From: Syntrophaceae bacterium UBA7520
GTDB taxonomy: Bacteria > Desulfobacterota > Syntrophia > Syntrophales > Smithellaceae
Direction: 5' to 3'
NCBI GenBank assembly: GCA_002478265.1
Contig: DLNC01000015.1
Location: forward strand, 1-64,000
DNA length: 64,000 nt
The translations under genes were made by a program, and so were the position numbers. Shown here one piece after another: positions 42,513-50,476 of the stretch (its first letter is position 1; every line of letters begins with the position of its first letter). The notes beneath the pieces were generated by a model. It searched no databases, was not told the DNA's origin, and saw only the letters and a list, made by a program, of their open reading frames with translations.

Positions 42513-42869
42513 TTAGTTTTTTGCCAACGAGTAAATGGACTTCAGCGCCACGATAATGGTGGCCGGCCCAACAAAAGCCAGCAGGGCCGCGTAAATTCTG
42601 CTCATAGTCTCTCCGACAACGGGAAGATCAGCAAACTGATCCGCGCCCAGAGCAGAGATTATTACCAGAGAGACAGCGGCGATCAGGAATGCCTGCACTT
42701 CTTTGTTGGTGACATTCAGGAAACCGACGATTAATCCCAAAACGGTCAGGATCGGGAAGAGATATTCCCAGCGAATAAAACCGGCAAGAATACTAACAAC
42801 CACGCCAATGATGAAGCAAACAGTTCCTACGAGAGCCAAATTGTTTTTGTTGCCCTTAACTTTTTTCAT
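42513..42869 (-). CDS. Small integral membrane protein, unknown function
   Basis: 118 residues with about four hydrophobic segments: 11-29, 33-52 (EYLFPILTVLGLIVGFL), 58-75 (AFLIAAVSLVIISALG) and 88-112. I recognise no catalytic motif. A promoter-like TTGGAC-17-TATGAA (minus strand, 42992-42964) lies upstream and AGGAGG precedes the ATG, so it is probably a well-expressed single gene. It is convergent with the anti-sigma gene. Confidence 0.65.
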   Translation of the reverse strand: MKKVKGNKNNLALVGTVCFIIGVVVSILAGFIRWEYLFPILTVLGLIVGFLNVTNKEVQAFLIAAVSLVIISALGADQFADLPVVGETMSRIYAALLAFVGPATIIVALKSIYSLAKN

Positions 42870-42963
42870 CTTGTAGCCCCTCCTTTTATTAAAGTAGATG
42901 CTGCGTGCGGTGCTTGCGCGGCAACCCGCTTAGCCGTATTTTGATTTTTGTTGCTGTACGGTA

Positions 42964-42992
42964 TTCATAACACTATTTTAAATTTTGTCCAA
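42964..42992 (-). promoter_or_regulatory. Candidate promoter of the small membrane protein gene at 42513-42869
   Basis: On the minus strand TTGGAC and TATGAA are separated by 17 bases, about 95 bases before the ATG. This is a consensus resemblance only. Confidence 0.35.
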
Positions 42993-43130
42993 GTATTTTG
43001 AAAAATGGGCAAATTATTCTTTGCCGGCGTAGTTGATGACAAAAGCCAGTAAATAAATAAATTTTATTGCCGTGGATGACGCGCCCCTGGATCCGCTGCG
43101 CTTATCGAGATTGCCTTAGTGCAAATAAAT

Positions 43131-43721
43131 TTATTTAGTGAGAGCGGGAAGGGCGCGATACAGAGCTTTCATTATTGCCTGCGCAAACACTTCATGACCT
43201 TTTTCGTTGGGGTAACGGGGATCGGATAAGACCAGATCGGCGCTTTCAAGCCCATTTTTCGCCAGATATCCCGCCCAGTAACGATCCAAGGAAATAAATT
43301 TGCAGTTTAAATCCACGGCGACCAGGCGCACGGAGCGGTAAAAAATATCAACCGCGGCCATATCGTGAGTATTGTCGAACGTGTGAGCTGTGGCCAGAAA
43401 AATCAGGGGATGAAAAAGTGTCCTTGCCCGTCTTATTATCTGCACGATATTTTCCTGAAATTCGGAGCGGTAAACATAGCCGAAGGCGTCATCAACGCCA
43501 AAATGAAGAAGAAGAATATCTGGGGCAAAGGCGGCAATATCTTCGTTGAAAGTTTCTATGCCTTCAAAGGAAGTCTCACGGTAACGAGAGCGGTTGATTA
43601 CCTGAATTTCATGCGTGGTAAGTGTATCTTTGAGTATATCCGCGTAGCCTCTGGCTACGCCGTAACCGGCGGCAATGCTGCCGCCGCGGATAAGCAGTTT
43701 CATATTTGAGCGGCGTTTCAT
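43131..43721 (-). CDS. SGNH/GDSL-fold hydrolase coupled to the liv operon
   Basis: 196 residues. Block I reads RGGSIAAGYG, keeping the nucleophile serine of the GDS motif but with Gly in place of Asp. An HFGVDDAFG stretch takes the place of block III (GxND), and DPRYPNEKGHEVFA supplies the Asp and His of block V. It resembles SGNH-type esterases or acyl hydrolases; its substrate is unknown. There is no signal peptide, so it should be cytoplasmic. The start overlaps the livF stop as ATGA, so it is translated with the transporter. An internal ATG six codons in (MKLLIRGGS) is an alternative start. Confidence 0.75.
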   Translation of the reverse strand: MKRRSNMKLLIRGGSIAAGYGVARGYADILKDTLTTHEIQVINRSRYRETSFEGIETFNEDIAAFAPDILLLHFGVDDAFGYVYRSEFQENIVQIIRRARTLFHPLIFLATAHTFDNTHDMAAVDIFYRSVRLVAVDLNCKFISLDRYWAGYLAKNGLESADLVLSDPRYPNEKGHEVFAQAIMKALYRALPALTK

Positions 43722-44437
43722 CCTCCCAGGTAGGCCTCTTTAACCCTTGGATTTCCCATCAATTCTTGGCCGGTGCCGGAAAGCACAATCCTGCCTGTCT
43801 CGAGCACATAGCCGCGCTGCGCGATATGCAAAGACATATTGGCGTTTTGTTCGACCAGCAGAATGGTTTTTCCCGCCTTGTTGATTTCCGCGATGATGCG
43901 GAAAATTTCTCGCACCAGCACCGGAGATAAGCCCATGGAAGGTTCATCCAGCAAAAGCGTGTCGGCATCGCTCATTAAAGCTCTGCCCACCGCGAGCATC
44001 TGTTGCTCGCCGCCGGAGAGCATGCCGCCCAGCTGGTGTTTTCTTTCCGCCAGGCGCGGAAAGAGGGTGAAGACACGGTCAAAATCGCGCGCGATATTTT
44101 CTTTATCCTGCCTATGCCAGGTGGCCAGTTTCAGGTTTTCCATCACCGTCAGGTTGCCAAAAATGCCGCGTCCTTCGGGAACCTGCGCGATGCCCAGCGC
44201 GACGATAAAATCAGCGGCGGTCTGTTTTAAATCCTTGCCTTTATAGGAAATCGAACCGCTGTAGGGGATTATACCAGATATGGAACGCAAAATGGAAGAT
44301 TTACCCGCGCCGTTGGCGCCGATGAGCGCGACAATTTCACCGGCAGCGACATCAAAGGAGACGCCGTGCACCGCGTTGATATTGCCGTAGGCGACGTTCA
44401 GGTTGCTGACGGAAAGCAGCTTTTCTTTCGCGCTCAT
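43718..44437 (-). CDS. livF: Branched-chain amino-acid ABC transporter ATP-binding protein LivF
   Basis: 239 residues. Walker A GANGAGKSS, signature LSGGEQQMLAVGRALM and Walker B LLLDEPSMGLSP are intact, followed by the H-loop region ILLVEQNANMSL. The short length and the VEQNA motif are typical of LivF rather than LivG. With LivG it powers uptake of branched-chain or related amino acids. It overlaps livG by four bases. Confidence 0.92.
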   Translation of the reverse strand: MSAKEKLLSVSNLNVAYGNINAVHGVSFDVAAGEIVALIGANGAGKSSILRSISGIIPYSGSISYKGKDLKQTAADFIVALGIAQVPEGRGIFGNLTVMENLKLATWHRQDKENIARDFDRVFTLFPRLAERKHQLGGMLSGGEQQMLAVGRALMSDADTLLLDEPSMGLSPVLVREIFRIIAEINKAGKTILLVEQNANMSLHIAQRGYVLETGRIVLSGTGQELMGNPRVKEAYLGG

Positions 44438-45204
44438 TTTGCCGCCTCCTCGCCCAGATACGCTTCCAGAACTTTGGGATTGCTTTTGATTTCGGCAGGC
44501 AAGCCCTGCGCGATGGTCGCGCCGAAATCAAGAACCACCAGTCTCTCGCAGATGCCCATCACCAACCGCATTTGATGTTCTATAAGAATGATCGTCAACC
44601 TGAATGTTTTTCTGATCCAGCCGATGAAATCCATAAGCTGTTTTATCTCGTTGGGATTCATTCCCGCGGCCGGCTCATCCAGCAAAAGCAGTTGGGGATT
44701 GGTGGCCAGCGCGCGCGCTATTTCCAATTTGCGCTGCAGACCGTAGGGGAGATTTTTGGCCAGTTCGGATGCAGCATTATCCAGTTGAAATACGGATAAT
44801 AGCTCCAGCGCGCGCTCGGTTATTTTTGTTTCTTCCCGGCGGTAGCGTCCCATGTGTAAAAGAGCCTCCAGGGGACTGTAAGTGGCTTCTCCGAAATAGG
44901 CGGTGCGCACGTTGTCCAGCACCGTCAGTTCCTTGAAAAGACGGATATTCTGAAAAGTGCGGGCGACGCCCATTTTGGTAATCTGGTGCGGCGTTTTGCC
45001 GACAAGTTCATCTCCGTTGAAGAAGATGCTGCCTTCGGTGGCGCGATAAACGCCGGTAATCAGATTGAAAACGGTTGTTTTTCCCGCGCCGTTGGGGCCG
45101 ATAATGCCCACGAGCTCGCCTTGTGTCAGTTGAAAATTAAAATTCGCCACAGCGCACAGGCCTTCAAAGCGATGAGTGATATTTTTCATTTCAAGCAGAG
45201 GCAT
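44434..45204 (-). CDS. livG: Branched-chain amino-acid ABC transporter ATP-binding protein LivG
   Basis: 256 residues. Walker A GPNGAGKTTVFN, the MGVARTFQNIRLF Q-loop segment, Walker B LLLDEPAAGMNP with NPNEIKQLMDFI, and the H-loop IILIEHQMRLVM are the LivG hallmarks. The ABC signature reads LPYGLQRKLEIARAL, as usual for LivG. It overlaps livM by 14 bases. Confidence 0.92.
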   Translation of the reverse strand: MPLLEMKNITHRFEGLCAVANFNFQLTQGELVGIIGPNGAGKTTVFNLITGVYRATEGSIFFNGDELVGKTPHQITKMGVARTFQNIRLFKELTVLDNVRTAYFGEATYSPLEALLHMGRYRREETKITERALELLSVFQLDNAASELAKNLPYGLQRKLEIARALATNPQLLLLDEPAAGMNPNEIKQLMDFIGWIRKTFRLTIILIEHQMRLVMGICERLVVLDFGATIAQGLPAEIKSNPKVLEAYLGEEAAK

Positions 45205-46225
45205 CGGGTGCCTCCTTATTTTTCTGTTTCCACAGCTTCGCGGCCAACAGATCGCGCAGCGGAACGAAAAAGCGCGCTTCGCGCATGCCCATGATGCCGC
45301 GGGGGCGGTAGATCATCAGCAGGACAAGCATTAAAGGCATGAGCACCATGCGCCAAATTCCCAATGGCCGCAGTATTTCCAGCAGAATCGTATAGATAAC
45401 CGCGCCGATGATGGAGCCGGCGATGGAAGCGATGCCTCCCAGATAGACCATAATCAGGATATCCGTGGATTTAATGATATCGAACATGCGCGGGTTGATA
45501 AATTGCAGCGCGTGGGCGAAAAGCCCGCCCGCCACACCCGCGAAAAACGATGAAACGACAAAAGCGATAATTTTTACCTGTCTGGTGTTCACGCTCATTA
45601 GATCGCTGGCGATTTCATCTTCACGTATGGACAAAACGCCGCGGCCGAATTTGGAATAAACCAGATTGCGGATGATCCAGACGGATAAAACCGTCCAGAA
45701 GAAAACCCAGGGCAATGTGGTCAGTTTGGACATGCCCAAAAAACCGCGCGGCCCGCCGATGACCTCGATATTTTCCAGGCCGGATTTGACAATCATGCCG
45801 AAAGCAAGCGTGACAATCGCCAGATAATCGCCGCGCGTTTTAAAAGATGGGATGGCGACAATCAGCCCGATTACCGACGCTGCCACGCCACCGGCTATGA
45901 TCGCTAGCGGAAATAAATAATTCAGCGCGCCCGCAGGAAAAACATTCACGGTTAAAAGAGAAGCAGTATAAGCGCCAATCGCCATAAAACCGGCATGGCC
46001 GATGGAAAACTCGCCCATATAACCGTTGACCAGGTTAAGACTAACGGTGAGAATGATATTAATGCCCACGTAAATCAATATCAGTTGCAAGTATAAGTCG
46101 AGAATGTCAAATGCGGAAGCGACGATGGAAAAGGCAAGCCCCGCGGCAAAAAATACCGGCCAGAAAAACCTGTGCGTGCTGATGTTTTGCCAGCGTTCAA
46201 GAATATTTTTGTAAAAATCAGCCAT
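45191..46225 (-). CDS. livM: Branched-chain amino-acid ABC transporter permease LivM
   Basis: 344 residues with about ten hydrophobic segments. NLVNGYMGEFSIGHAGFMAIGAY near the N-terminus and SIREDEIASDLMSVNTRQVKIIAF with a following GGIASIAGSIIGA are permease signatures of the LivM family. It pairs with LivH to form the membrane channel. It starts two bases after the livH stop. Confidence 0.92.
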   Translation of the reverse strand: MADFYKNILERWQNISTHRFFWPVFFAAGLAFSIVASAFDILDLYLQLILIYVGINIILTVSLNLVNGYMGEFSIGHAGFMAIGAYTASLLTVNVFPAGALNYLFPLAIIAGGVAASVIGLIVAIPSFKTRGDYLAIVTLAFGMIVKSGLENIEVIGGPRGFLGMSKLTTLPWVFFWTVLSVWIIRNLVYSKFGRGVLSIREDEIASDLMSVNTRQVKIIAFVVSSFFAGVAGGLFAHALQFINPRMFDIIKSTDILIMVYLGGIASIAGSIIGAVIYTILLEILRPLGIWRMVLMPLMLVLLMIYRPRGIMGMREARFFVPLRDLLAAKLWKQKNKEAPDASA

Positions 46226-46227
46226 CT

Positions 46228-47103
46228 TTACACCTTCTGCGGACTGGGTCTGCCCAAAATGCCGTAGGGGCGGAAAATAAGCAGAATTAGAAGCAGCGTA
46301 AAGGCGACAAAATCACGGTAAGTGGAAGGGAAAAACGCCGCGACCAGAATTTCCACCGTGCCCAGGATAAAACCGCCGATCATCGCGCCGCGCACGTTGC
46401 CGATGCCGCCGACCACCGCCGAGATGAAAGCTTTCCAGCCGACCATGATGCCCATGTAGGGATCGATGACTGGATAGGCCAGGCCGTACATCATTCCCGC
46501 CGCGCCGCCCAGGCCCGTCCCGATGGCGAAAGTCAGGGAGATGATTTTATTTACTGGCACGCCCATCAGCGGGACAATTGTTTTATCCCAGGAAATGGCG
46601 CGCATGGCCATGCCCGCTTTTGTCCGCTGGACGATGAAGTCGAGAATCAGCATCAGTGAGACAGACAAGGCGATGATGATAATCTGCAGTGAAGAAATGG
46701 TGACGCTGCCGATCATCCAGGTTTTATCGGCCAAAAGCGGCGGAATGTTTTTGGGATAGGGACTGAGCGCCAACGTAAAATTTTCCAGAAAAAGGCCGAC
46801 ACCCAGCGCCGTGATGATGGCGGAAACACGGGGCGCGGCCCGCAGCGGCTTATAGGCCATGCGTTCGATCAAAACGCCCAGGCAGGCCACGCCGAACATC
46901 GTCAGCATCAATGTTGGCAAAAAAGGCAGTTGCAGATAAACGGCGATAAGAAAACAGAAAAAAGCGCCGACCATGAATAAATCGCCGTGGGCGAAGTTAA
47001 TCATGGTCAGAATGCCGTAGACCATCGTGTAGCCCAGCGCAATCAGCGCGTAGATGCTGCCCAGTTGCAGGGCGTTGAGAATCTGTTGGAGGATATATGT
47101 CAT
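46228..47103 (-). CDS. livH: Branched-chain amino-acid ABC transporter permease LivH
   Basis: 291 residues, about eight membrane segments. LGSIYALIALGYTMVYGILTMINFAHGDLFM at the N-terminus and GMAMRAISWDKTIVPLMGVPVNKIISLTFAIGTGLGGAAG in the middle are LivH signatures. It forms the translocation path with LivM. It is separated by 163 bases from livK, which probably reflects different expression of the abundant binding protein. Confidence 0.93.
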   Translation of the reverse strand: MTYILQQILNALQLGSIYALIALGYTMVYGILTMINFAHGDLFMVGAFFCFLIAVYLQLPFLPTLMLTMFGVACLGVLIERMAYKPLRAAPRVSAIITALGVGLFLENFTLALSPYPKNIPPLLADKTWMIGSVTISSLQIIIIALSVSLMLILDFIVQRTKAGMAMRAISWDKTIVPLMGVPVNKIISLTFAIGTGLGGAAGMMYGLAYPVIDPYMGIMVGWKAFISAVVGGIGNVRGAMIGGFILGTVEILVAAFFPSTYRDFVAFTLLLILLIFRPYGILGRPSPQKV

Positions 47104-47266
47104 ACTATATTAGGAAGGAAACCCAAAGTGAGTCAAATTATTTTGTTATTCCAGACATGACCCGGCATCAGAAAGCACCAGTATAATTTACCGGCTGACG
47201 ATTTATCAAGGCATGCCCCGGAATATCCCGCCGGAATGATAATGATCTCGCTTTCTATCGGGCAAT

Positions 47267-48433
47267 TTACGGTTTGGCGTTGGCAAACCAGGTAAATTTT
47301 CCGTCTTTTATTTTCAGGATAACAGCGCTTTTAATCGGATCTCCCGAGCCTTCCTGAAACTGCATGGTACCGGTTACGCCTTCATATTTAGGGATTTTGG
47401 CCAGTGCGTCGCGCAGGGCCTGGCGATCCTTGACGCCGGCGGTGTTGAGCGCCTGCCAGAGCAAACCAAATGAATCGTAGGTAAGGGCCGCAACGTCATC
47501 AGGCGTCGCGCCGAAAGCCTTGGTGTAATTCTGAATAAACCTTTTGGTGACTTCGGTGGAGGCATCCACGGCGTAGTGGGTGCTGAAATAGAATCCATCG
47601 CAGTCCTTGCCGCAGAGTTTCAGGAGTTCTTCGCTTCCCCAGGAATCGCTCCCCAGAAAAGGCACATTGATGCCCAGGCGCTTGGCCTGCTGTATCTGCA
47701 GCGGCACTTCGCTGTAGTAGTTGGGCAGAAAGATAAACTGCGGCGTGGCTTTCTTGATTTTGGTCAATTGCGAGGAAAAATCCTTGTCGTTGGTCGTGTA
47801 GGTTTCAAAGGCCACGACTTTGCCGCCGTTTTTCTCGAATACTTCCTTGAATATTTCGGCGATGCCTTTATTATATTCAGAGGCCACATCATACAAAACC
47901 GCGGCTCTGTTGAGTTTGAGATTGTTCAGCGCGAACTTCGCCAGCACCTGTCCCTGGAAAGGATCGATAAAACAGGAACGGAAAACGTAGCTTTTGGGCG
48001 CGCCGGTTTTGGAATCCAGCGTTGTTTTGGGCGCAGTTGACCAGGGAGTGATTAAAACCACTTTATTGGTTTCGGCTATTTCGGACGCGGGTATCGCGTA
48101 ACGGCTGGCGTTAGGGCCGACAATGGCCACAACTTTTTTCTGAGTAATGAGCTTTTGCGCGGCGGACACCGATTGATCGGCTTTCCCCGCGTTATCTTCC
48201 ACGATTAGCTCCACGGCGTATTTGTTCTCGCCAAACTGAAAACCTCCGGCCGCGTTAATTTCCTTGACGGCCATCTCCGCGGCGTTTTTGCAGGAAGCGC
48301 CGACGGCGGGCATGTCGCCAGTCAGCTCGGCAATCAGGCCGATTCTGATCTTTGTGGCGTCATCCGAGCCGCAGCCGGATAAAAGGAAAAACATTATCGA
48401 TAAAAGCGAAAATAAGGCGGTCGGTTTCTTCAT
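47267..48433 (-). CDS. livK: Branched-chain amino-acid-binding lipoprotein LivK-like
   Basis: 388 residues from the ATG preceded by AAGGAG; an upstream in-frame start at 48487 would add 18 residues before the signal peptide. The lipobox LLSGC puts the lipidated cysteine at residue 21. The mature part is a type I periplasmic binding protein (LIAELTGDMPAVGASCKNAAEMAVKEINAAGG; VVAIVGPNASRYAIPASEI). It delivers substrate to the LivHMGF complex encoded directly downstream. The lipid anchor, rather than a free periplasmic form, is common in this lineage. Confidence 0.9.
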   Translation of the reverse strand: MKKPTALFSLLSIMFFLLSGCGSDDATKIRIGLIAELTGDMPAVGASCKNAAEMAVKEINAAGGFQFGENKYAVELIVEDNAGKADQSVSAAQKLITQKKVVAIVGPNASRYAIPASEIAETNKVVLITPWSTAPKTTLDSKTGAPKSYVFRSCFIDPFQGQVLAKFALNNLKLNRAAVLYDVASEYNKGIAEIFKEVFEKNGGKVVAFETYTTNDKDFSSQLTKIKKATPQFIFLPNYYSEVPLQIQQAKRLGINVPFLGSDSWGSEELLKLCGKDCDGFYFSTHYAVDASTEVTKRFIQNYTKAFGATPDDVAALTYDSFGLLWQALNTAGVKDRQALRDALAKIPKYEGVTGTMQFQEGSGDPIKSAVILKIKDGKFTWFANAKP

Positions 48434-48622
48434 GGGATTTCTCCTTATATGTCTGATAAAGTGCCGATATTTATAAGTGAAGGCCACAGCCGTGTCAATG
48501 AAAATAATCTAACATAAAAGGCCGCAGCCAACGAAAAATATTTACGGATTGGGGCAAAATTTCTTGAGAAATAAGGGTGGTCATGCTAATAAACATGCAC
48601 TTTTTAAGTTAGGGTATTTGCC

Positions 48623-49390
48623 TTGAGGATCGCTTCCTATAACGTCAATTCCATACGCTCACGGCTTCATATCGTCATTCCGTGGCTTGATAAAAACAAG
48701 CCGGATTTTTTCTGCATGCAGGAGACCAAGGTTGAAGACGCAAAATTTCCCGTCGCAGAATTTGAGGAATCCGGATATCACATATACTTTAAGGGCAATA
48801 AACAGTATAACGGCGTGGCGATAGCCGCCAGAGAAAAACCTCAAAAAATTAACTTCGGCCTGCCGGGAAAGCCGCCTGACGAGGACCGGCTTGCCGTTGG
48901 TTTTTTTGATGACCTTGTCGTGATTAATGCTTATGTTCCTCAAGGACAGGATGTGGACAAGCCACAGTTTGCCTATAAGCTGGAGTGGCTCAAACGGCTC
49001 AAAAAACACCTCCAAAAGAACTTTGATCACCAACAAAAACTGGTTCTTTGCGGTGATTTCAATGTGGCTCCCCATCCGCTTGACGTGCATGATCCCAAAA
49101 GAATTCTGGGTCACGTGTCTTTTAACCCCCAGGTCTGGAAAGTGTATGAAGAACTCCTGGCATGGGGTTTGATTGACGTCTTCCGCCTGCACCATCCGGA
49201 TGAACCCGGTCAATACACTTTTTTTGATTATCGCGTGCGTGATTCCGTCGGCCGCAATATGGGATGGCGCGTGGACCATATTCTGGCGACTCAACCGTTG
49301 GCGCAGAAATCAAAAAGCTGCGTGATTGATTTGCCAACCAGAACTGCCGATAAAGCGTCAGACCATGCGGTTATTTATGCGCAGTGGTGA
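48623..49390 (+). CDS. xth: Exodeoxyribonuclease III
   Basis: 255 residues, exonuclease III/AP endonuclease family. SYNVNSIRSRL, MQETKVEDAKFP (catalytic Glu), GDFNVAPHPLDV (Asp and Asn) and ASDHAVIYAQW (terminal Asp-His) are the expected active-site motifs. It removes 3' blocks and cuts at abasic sites in base-excision repair. The start is TTG; there is no better start, as the conserved RIASYNVNSIR begins at once. Its stop overlaps the region of the next gene's start. Confidence 0.95.
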   Translation: MRIASYNVNSIRSRLHIVIPWLDKNKPDFFCMQETKVEDAKFPVAEFEESGYHIYFKGNKQYNGVAIAAREKPQKINFGLPGKPPDEDRLAVGFFDDLVVINAYVPQGQDVDKPQFAYKLEWLKRLKKHLQKNFDHQQKLVLCGDFNVAPHPLDVHDPKRILGHVSFNPQVWKVYEELLAWGLIDVFRLHHPDEPGQYTFFDYRVRDSVGRNMGWRVDHILATQPLAQKSKSCVIDLPTRTADKASDHAVIYAQW

Positions 49391-49401
49391 GGAAAATAAA
49401 A

Positions 49402-49914
49402 ATGTCCAGTGAGGCGGAAATCAAAAGCATCAACGATGATATTATCAGGCGCTTTGCAATAATCGAAAGCCGTCTGAAGGATTGCTCCGGTATAACCGCT
49501 TTTTTTGAGACACTGCTGGAGGGAGCGGAACAACAGTTTAAAATTCCCTTTGTCTGGCTGAGCTTGATAAATGAGGAAAAGAATAATTCGTTAATCGCTA
49601 AAATCAAGGCGTCGCCAAAATTAAGAGAAAGACTAAATCTGGTTGAAAGAAATTTATGGGAAAATCTCGTTGTGCAAAGCGCCAAACCGCTTCTGGTTAA
49701 CAGCAATCTGAAACCATACTTTAAATTATTTCCTGACGGGAAAAAATACTTCATCAAATCGATGGCGCTTGTGCCGCTGCAGATAAACGGCGATATAATC
49801 GGTTGTTGGGTAAACGCGGACGCCAGGCAGGAACGTTATCAGCCGGCGATGCACACGGATATTTTGCAGAATTTTGCCGAATTTGTCAGCCGGCGTTTGT
49901 CAGAGTTTTCCTGA
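49402..49914 (+). CDS. GAF/DUF484-like cytoplasmic protein
   Basis: 170 residues from the ATG with GAGGAAA upstream; a GTG at 49384 overlaps xth. An N-terminal helix with SEAEIKSINDDIIRRFAIIESRLK is followed by a GAF-like fold (FFETLLEGAEQQFKIPFVWLSLI; KSMALVPLQINGDIIGCW). The layout resembles the DUF484 family. No enzymatic output domain is present. A small-molecule or protein sensing role is possible but not shown. A strong terminator follows at 49927. Confidence 0.65.
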   Translation: MSSEAEIKSINDDIIRRFAIIESRLKDCSGITAFFETLLEGAEQQFKIPFVWLSLINEEKNNSLIAKIKASPKLRERLNLVERNLWENLVVQSAKPLLVNSNLKPYFKLFPDGKKYFIKSMALVPLQINGDIIGCWVNADARQERYQPAMHTDILQNFAEFVSRRLSEFS

Positions 49915-49926
49915 ATAATAAAAGGT

Positions 49927-49957
49927 AAAAACCCCGCCAGAACTGCACGGGGTTTTT
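49927..49957. terminator. Bidirectional rho-independent terminator
   Basis: AAAAACCCCG (49927-49936) pairs perfectly with CGGGGTTTTT (49948-49957). T-runs on either strand let it serve both the rightward GAF gene and the leftward small membrane protein gene. Confidence 0.88.
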
Positions 49958-49982
49958 AAGGATATAGATAGAAGGAGAGGGG

Positions 49983-50258
49983 TTAGTTTATTAAAGTTTT
50001 CAGAGCGTCGACTACCGGACCGGTGAAAAGGGCGACCAGCACTGCATAGAGGGCAAACGATCCGATGGCTTCGCTGAGATACAATCCCGTATACTTTCTT
50101 TTCAGAGAAACAATAATCAAACCGCCGATGATCAGGCAGCCCAGATGAAAGAACGGGAAAGCGCCGCCGCCGGCAACCGCGTATTCCGCGTAGCTGAAGG
50201 ATGCTGTGGCGAAAATTACAAAAGCCGCTAAAAAAGTGGTTGGCATCATTTTTTTCAT
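49983..50258 (-). CDS. Small two-helix membrane protein, unknown family (copy 2)
   Basis: 91 residues, the paralog of the protein at 36680-36955 (58% identical without gaps). A signal peptide ends near SYA (residue 24); the mature protein starts EYAVAGGGAFPFF, then two helices (about 36-52 and 66-83) around the loop KRKYTGLY. Conserved positions concentrate in AG.GAFP.F.LGCL..GGLI.VSLKRKY and FALY.VL.ALFT.PV. It stands alone, unlike copy 1, which has an AtpZ-like neighbour. It has an AGGAGG ribosome binding site, a terminator at 49927, and the same promoter-like element 60 bases upstream. High conservation and compact units suggest an abundant, functional protein. Confidence 0.75.
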   Translation of the reverse strand: MKKMMPTTFLAAFVIFATASFSYAEYAVAGGGAFPFFHLGCLIIGGLIIVSLKRKYTGLYLSEAIGSFALYAVLVALFTGPVVDALKTLIN

Positions 50259-50317
50259 AACCTCTCGACCTCCTTTTCCTTTCTTTTTTCTTTCTCAATC
50301 CTCTTTGGTTACTAATA

Positions 50318-50336
50318 CATGGAAAAAGTATGCCAA
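50318..50336 (-). promoter_or_regulatory. Shared upstream element (sigma-54-like -24/-12), copy 2
   Basis: On the minus strand this reads TTGGCATACTTTTTCCATG, matching 36994-37012 (TTGGCATGATCTTTCCATT) in TTGGCAT and TTTCCAT with the same spacing. It lies about 60 bases before the ATG. Confidence 0.45.
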
Positions 50337-50476
50337 GTTTAACGCCGGTCAGTAAATAATTGTAAGTGTATAATTATATTGAAGTAAAACAGATATTACC
50401 TGAGCAGACCGGGTAAATATCGCAATCAAAGCGTTTAATGAAACATTAAATAACACGAAGAGATAGAAAGAAATAT

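Noticed and set aside
48659..49294. 211-codon open frame on the minus strand
   Set aside because: Antisense to exodeoxyribonuclease III.
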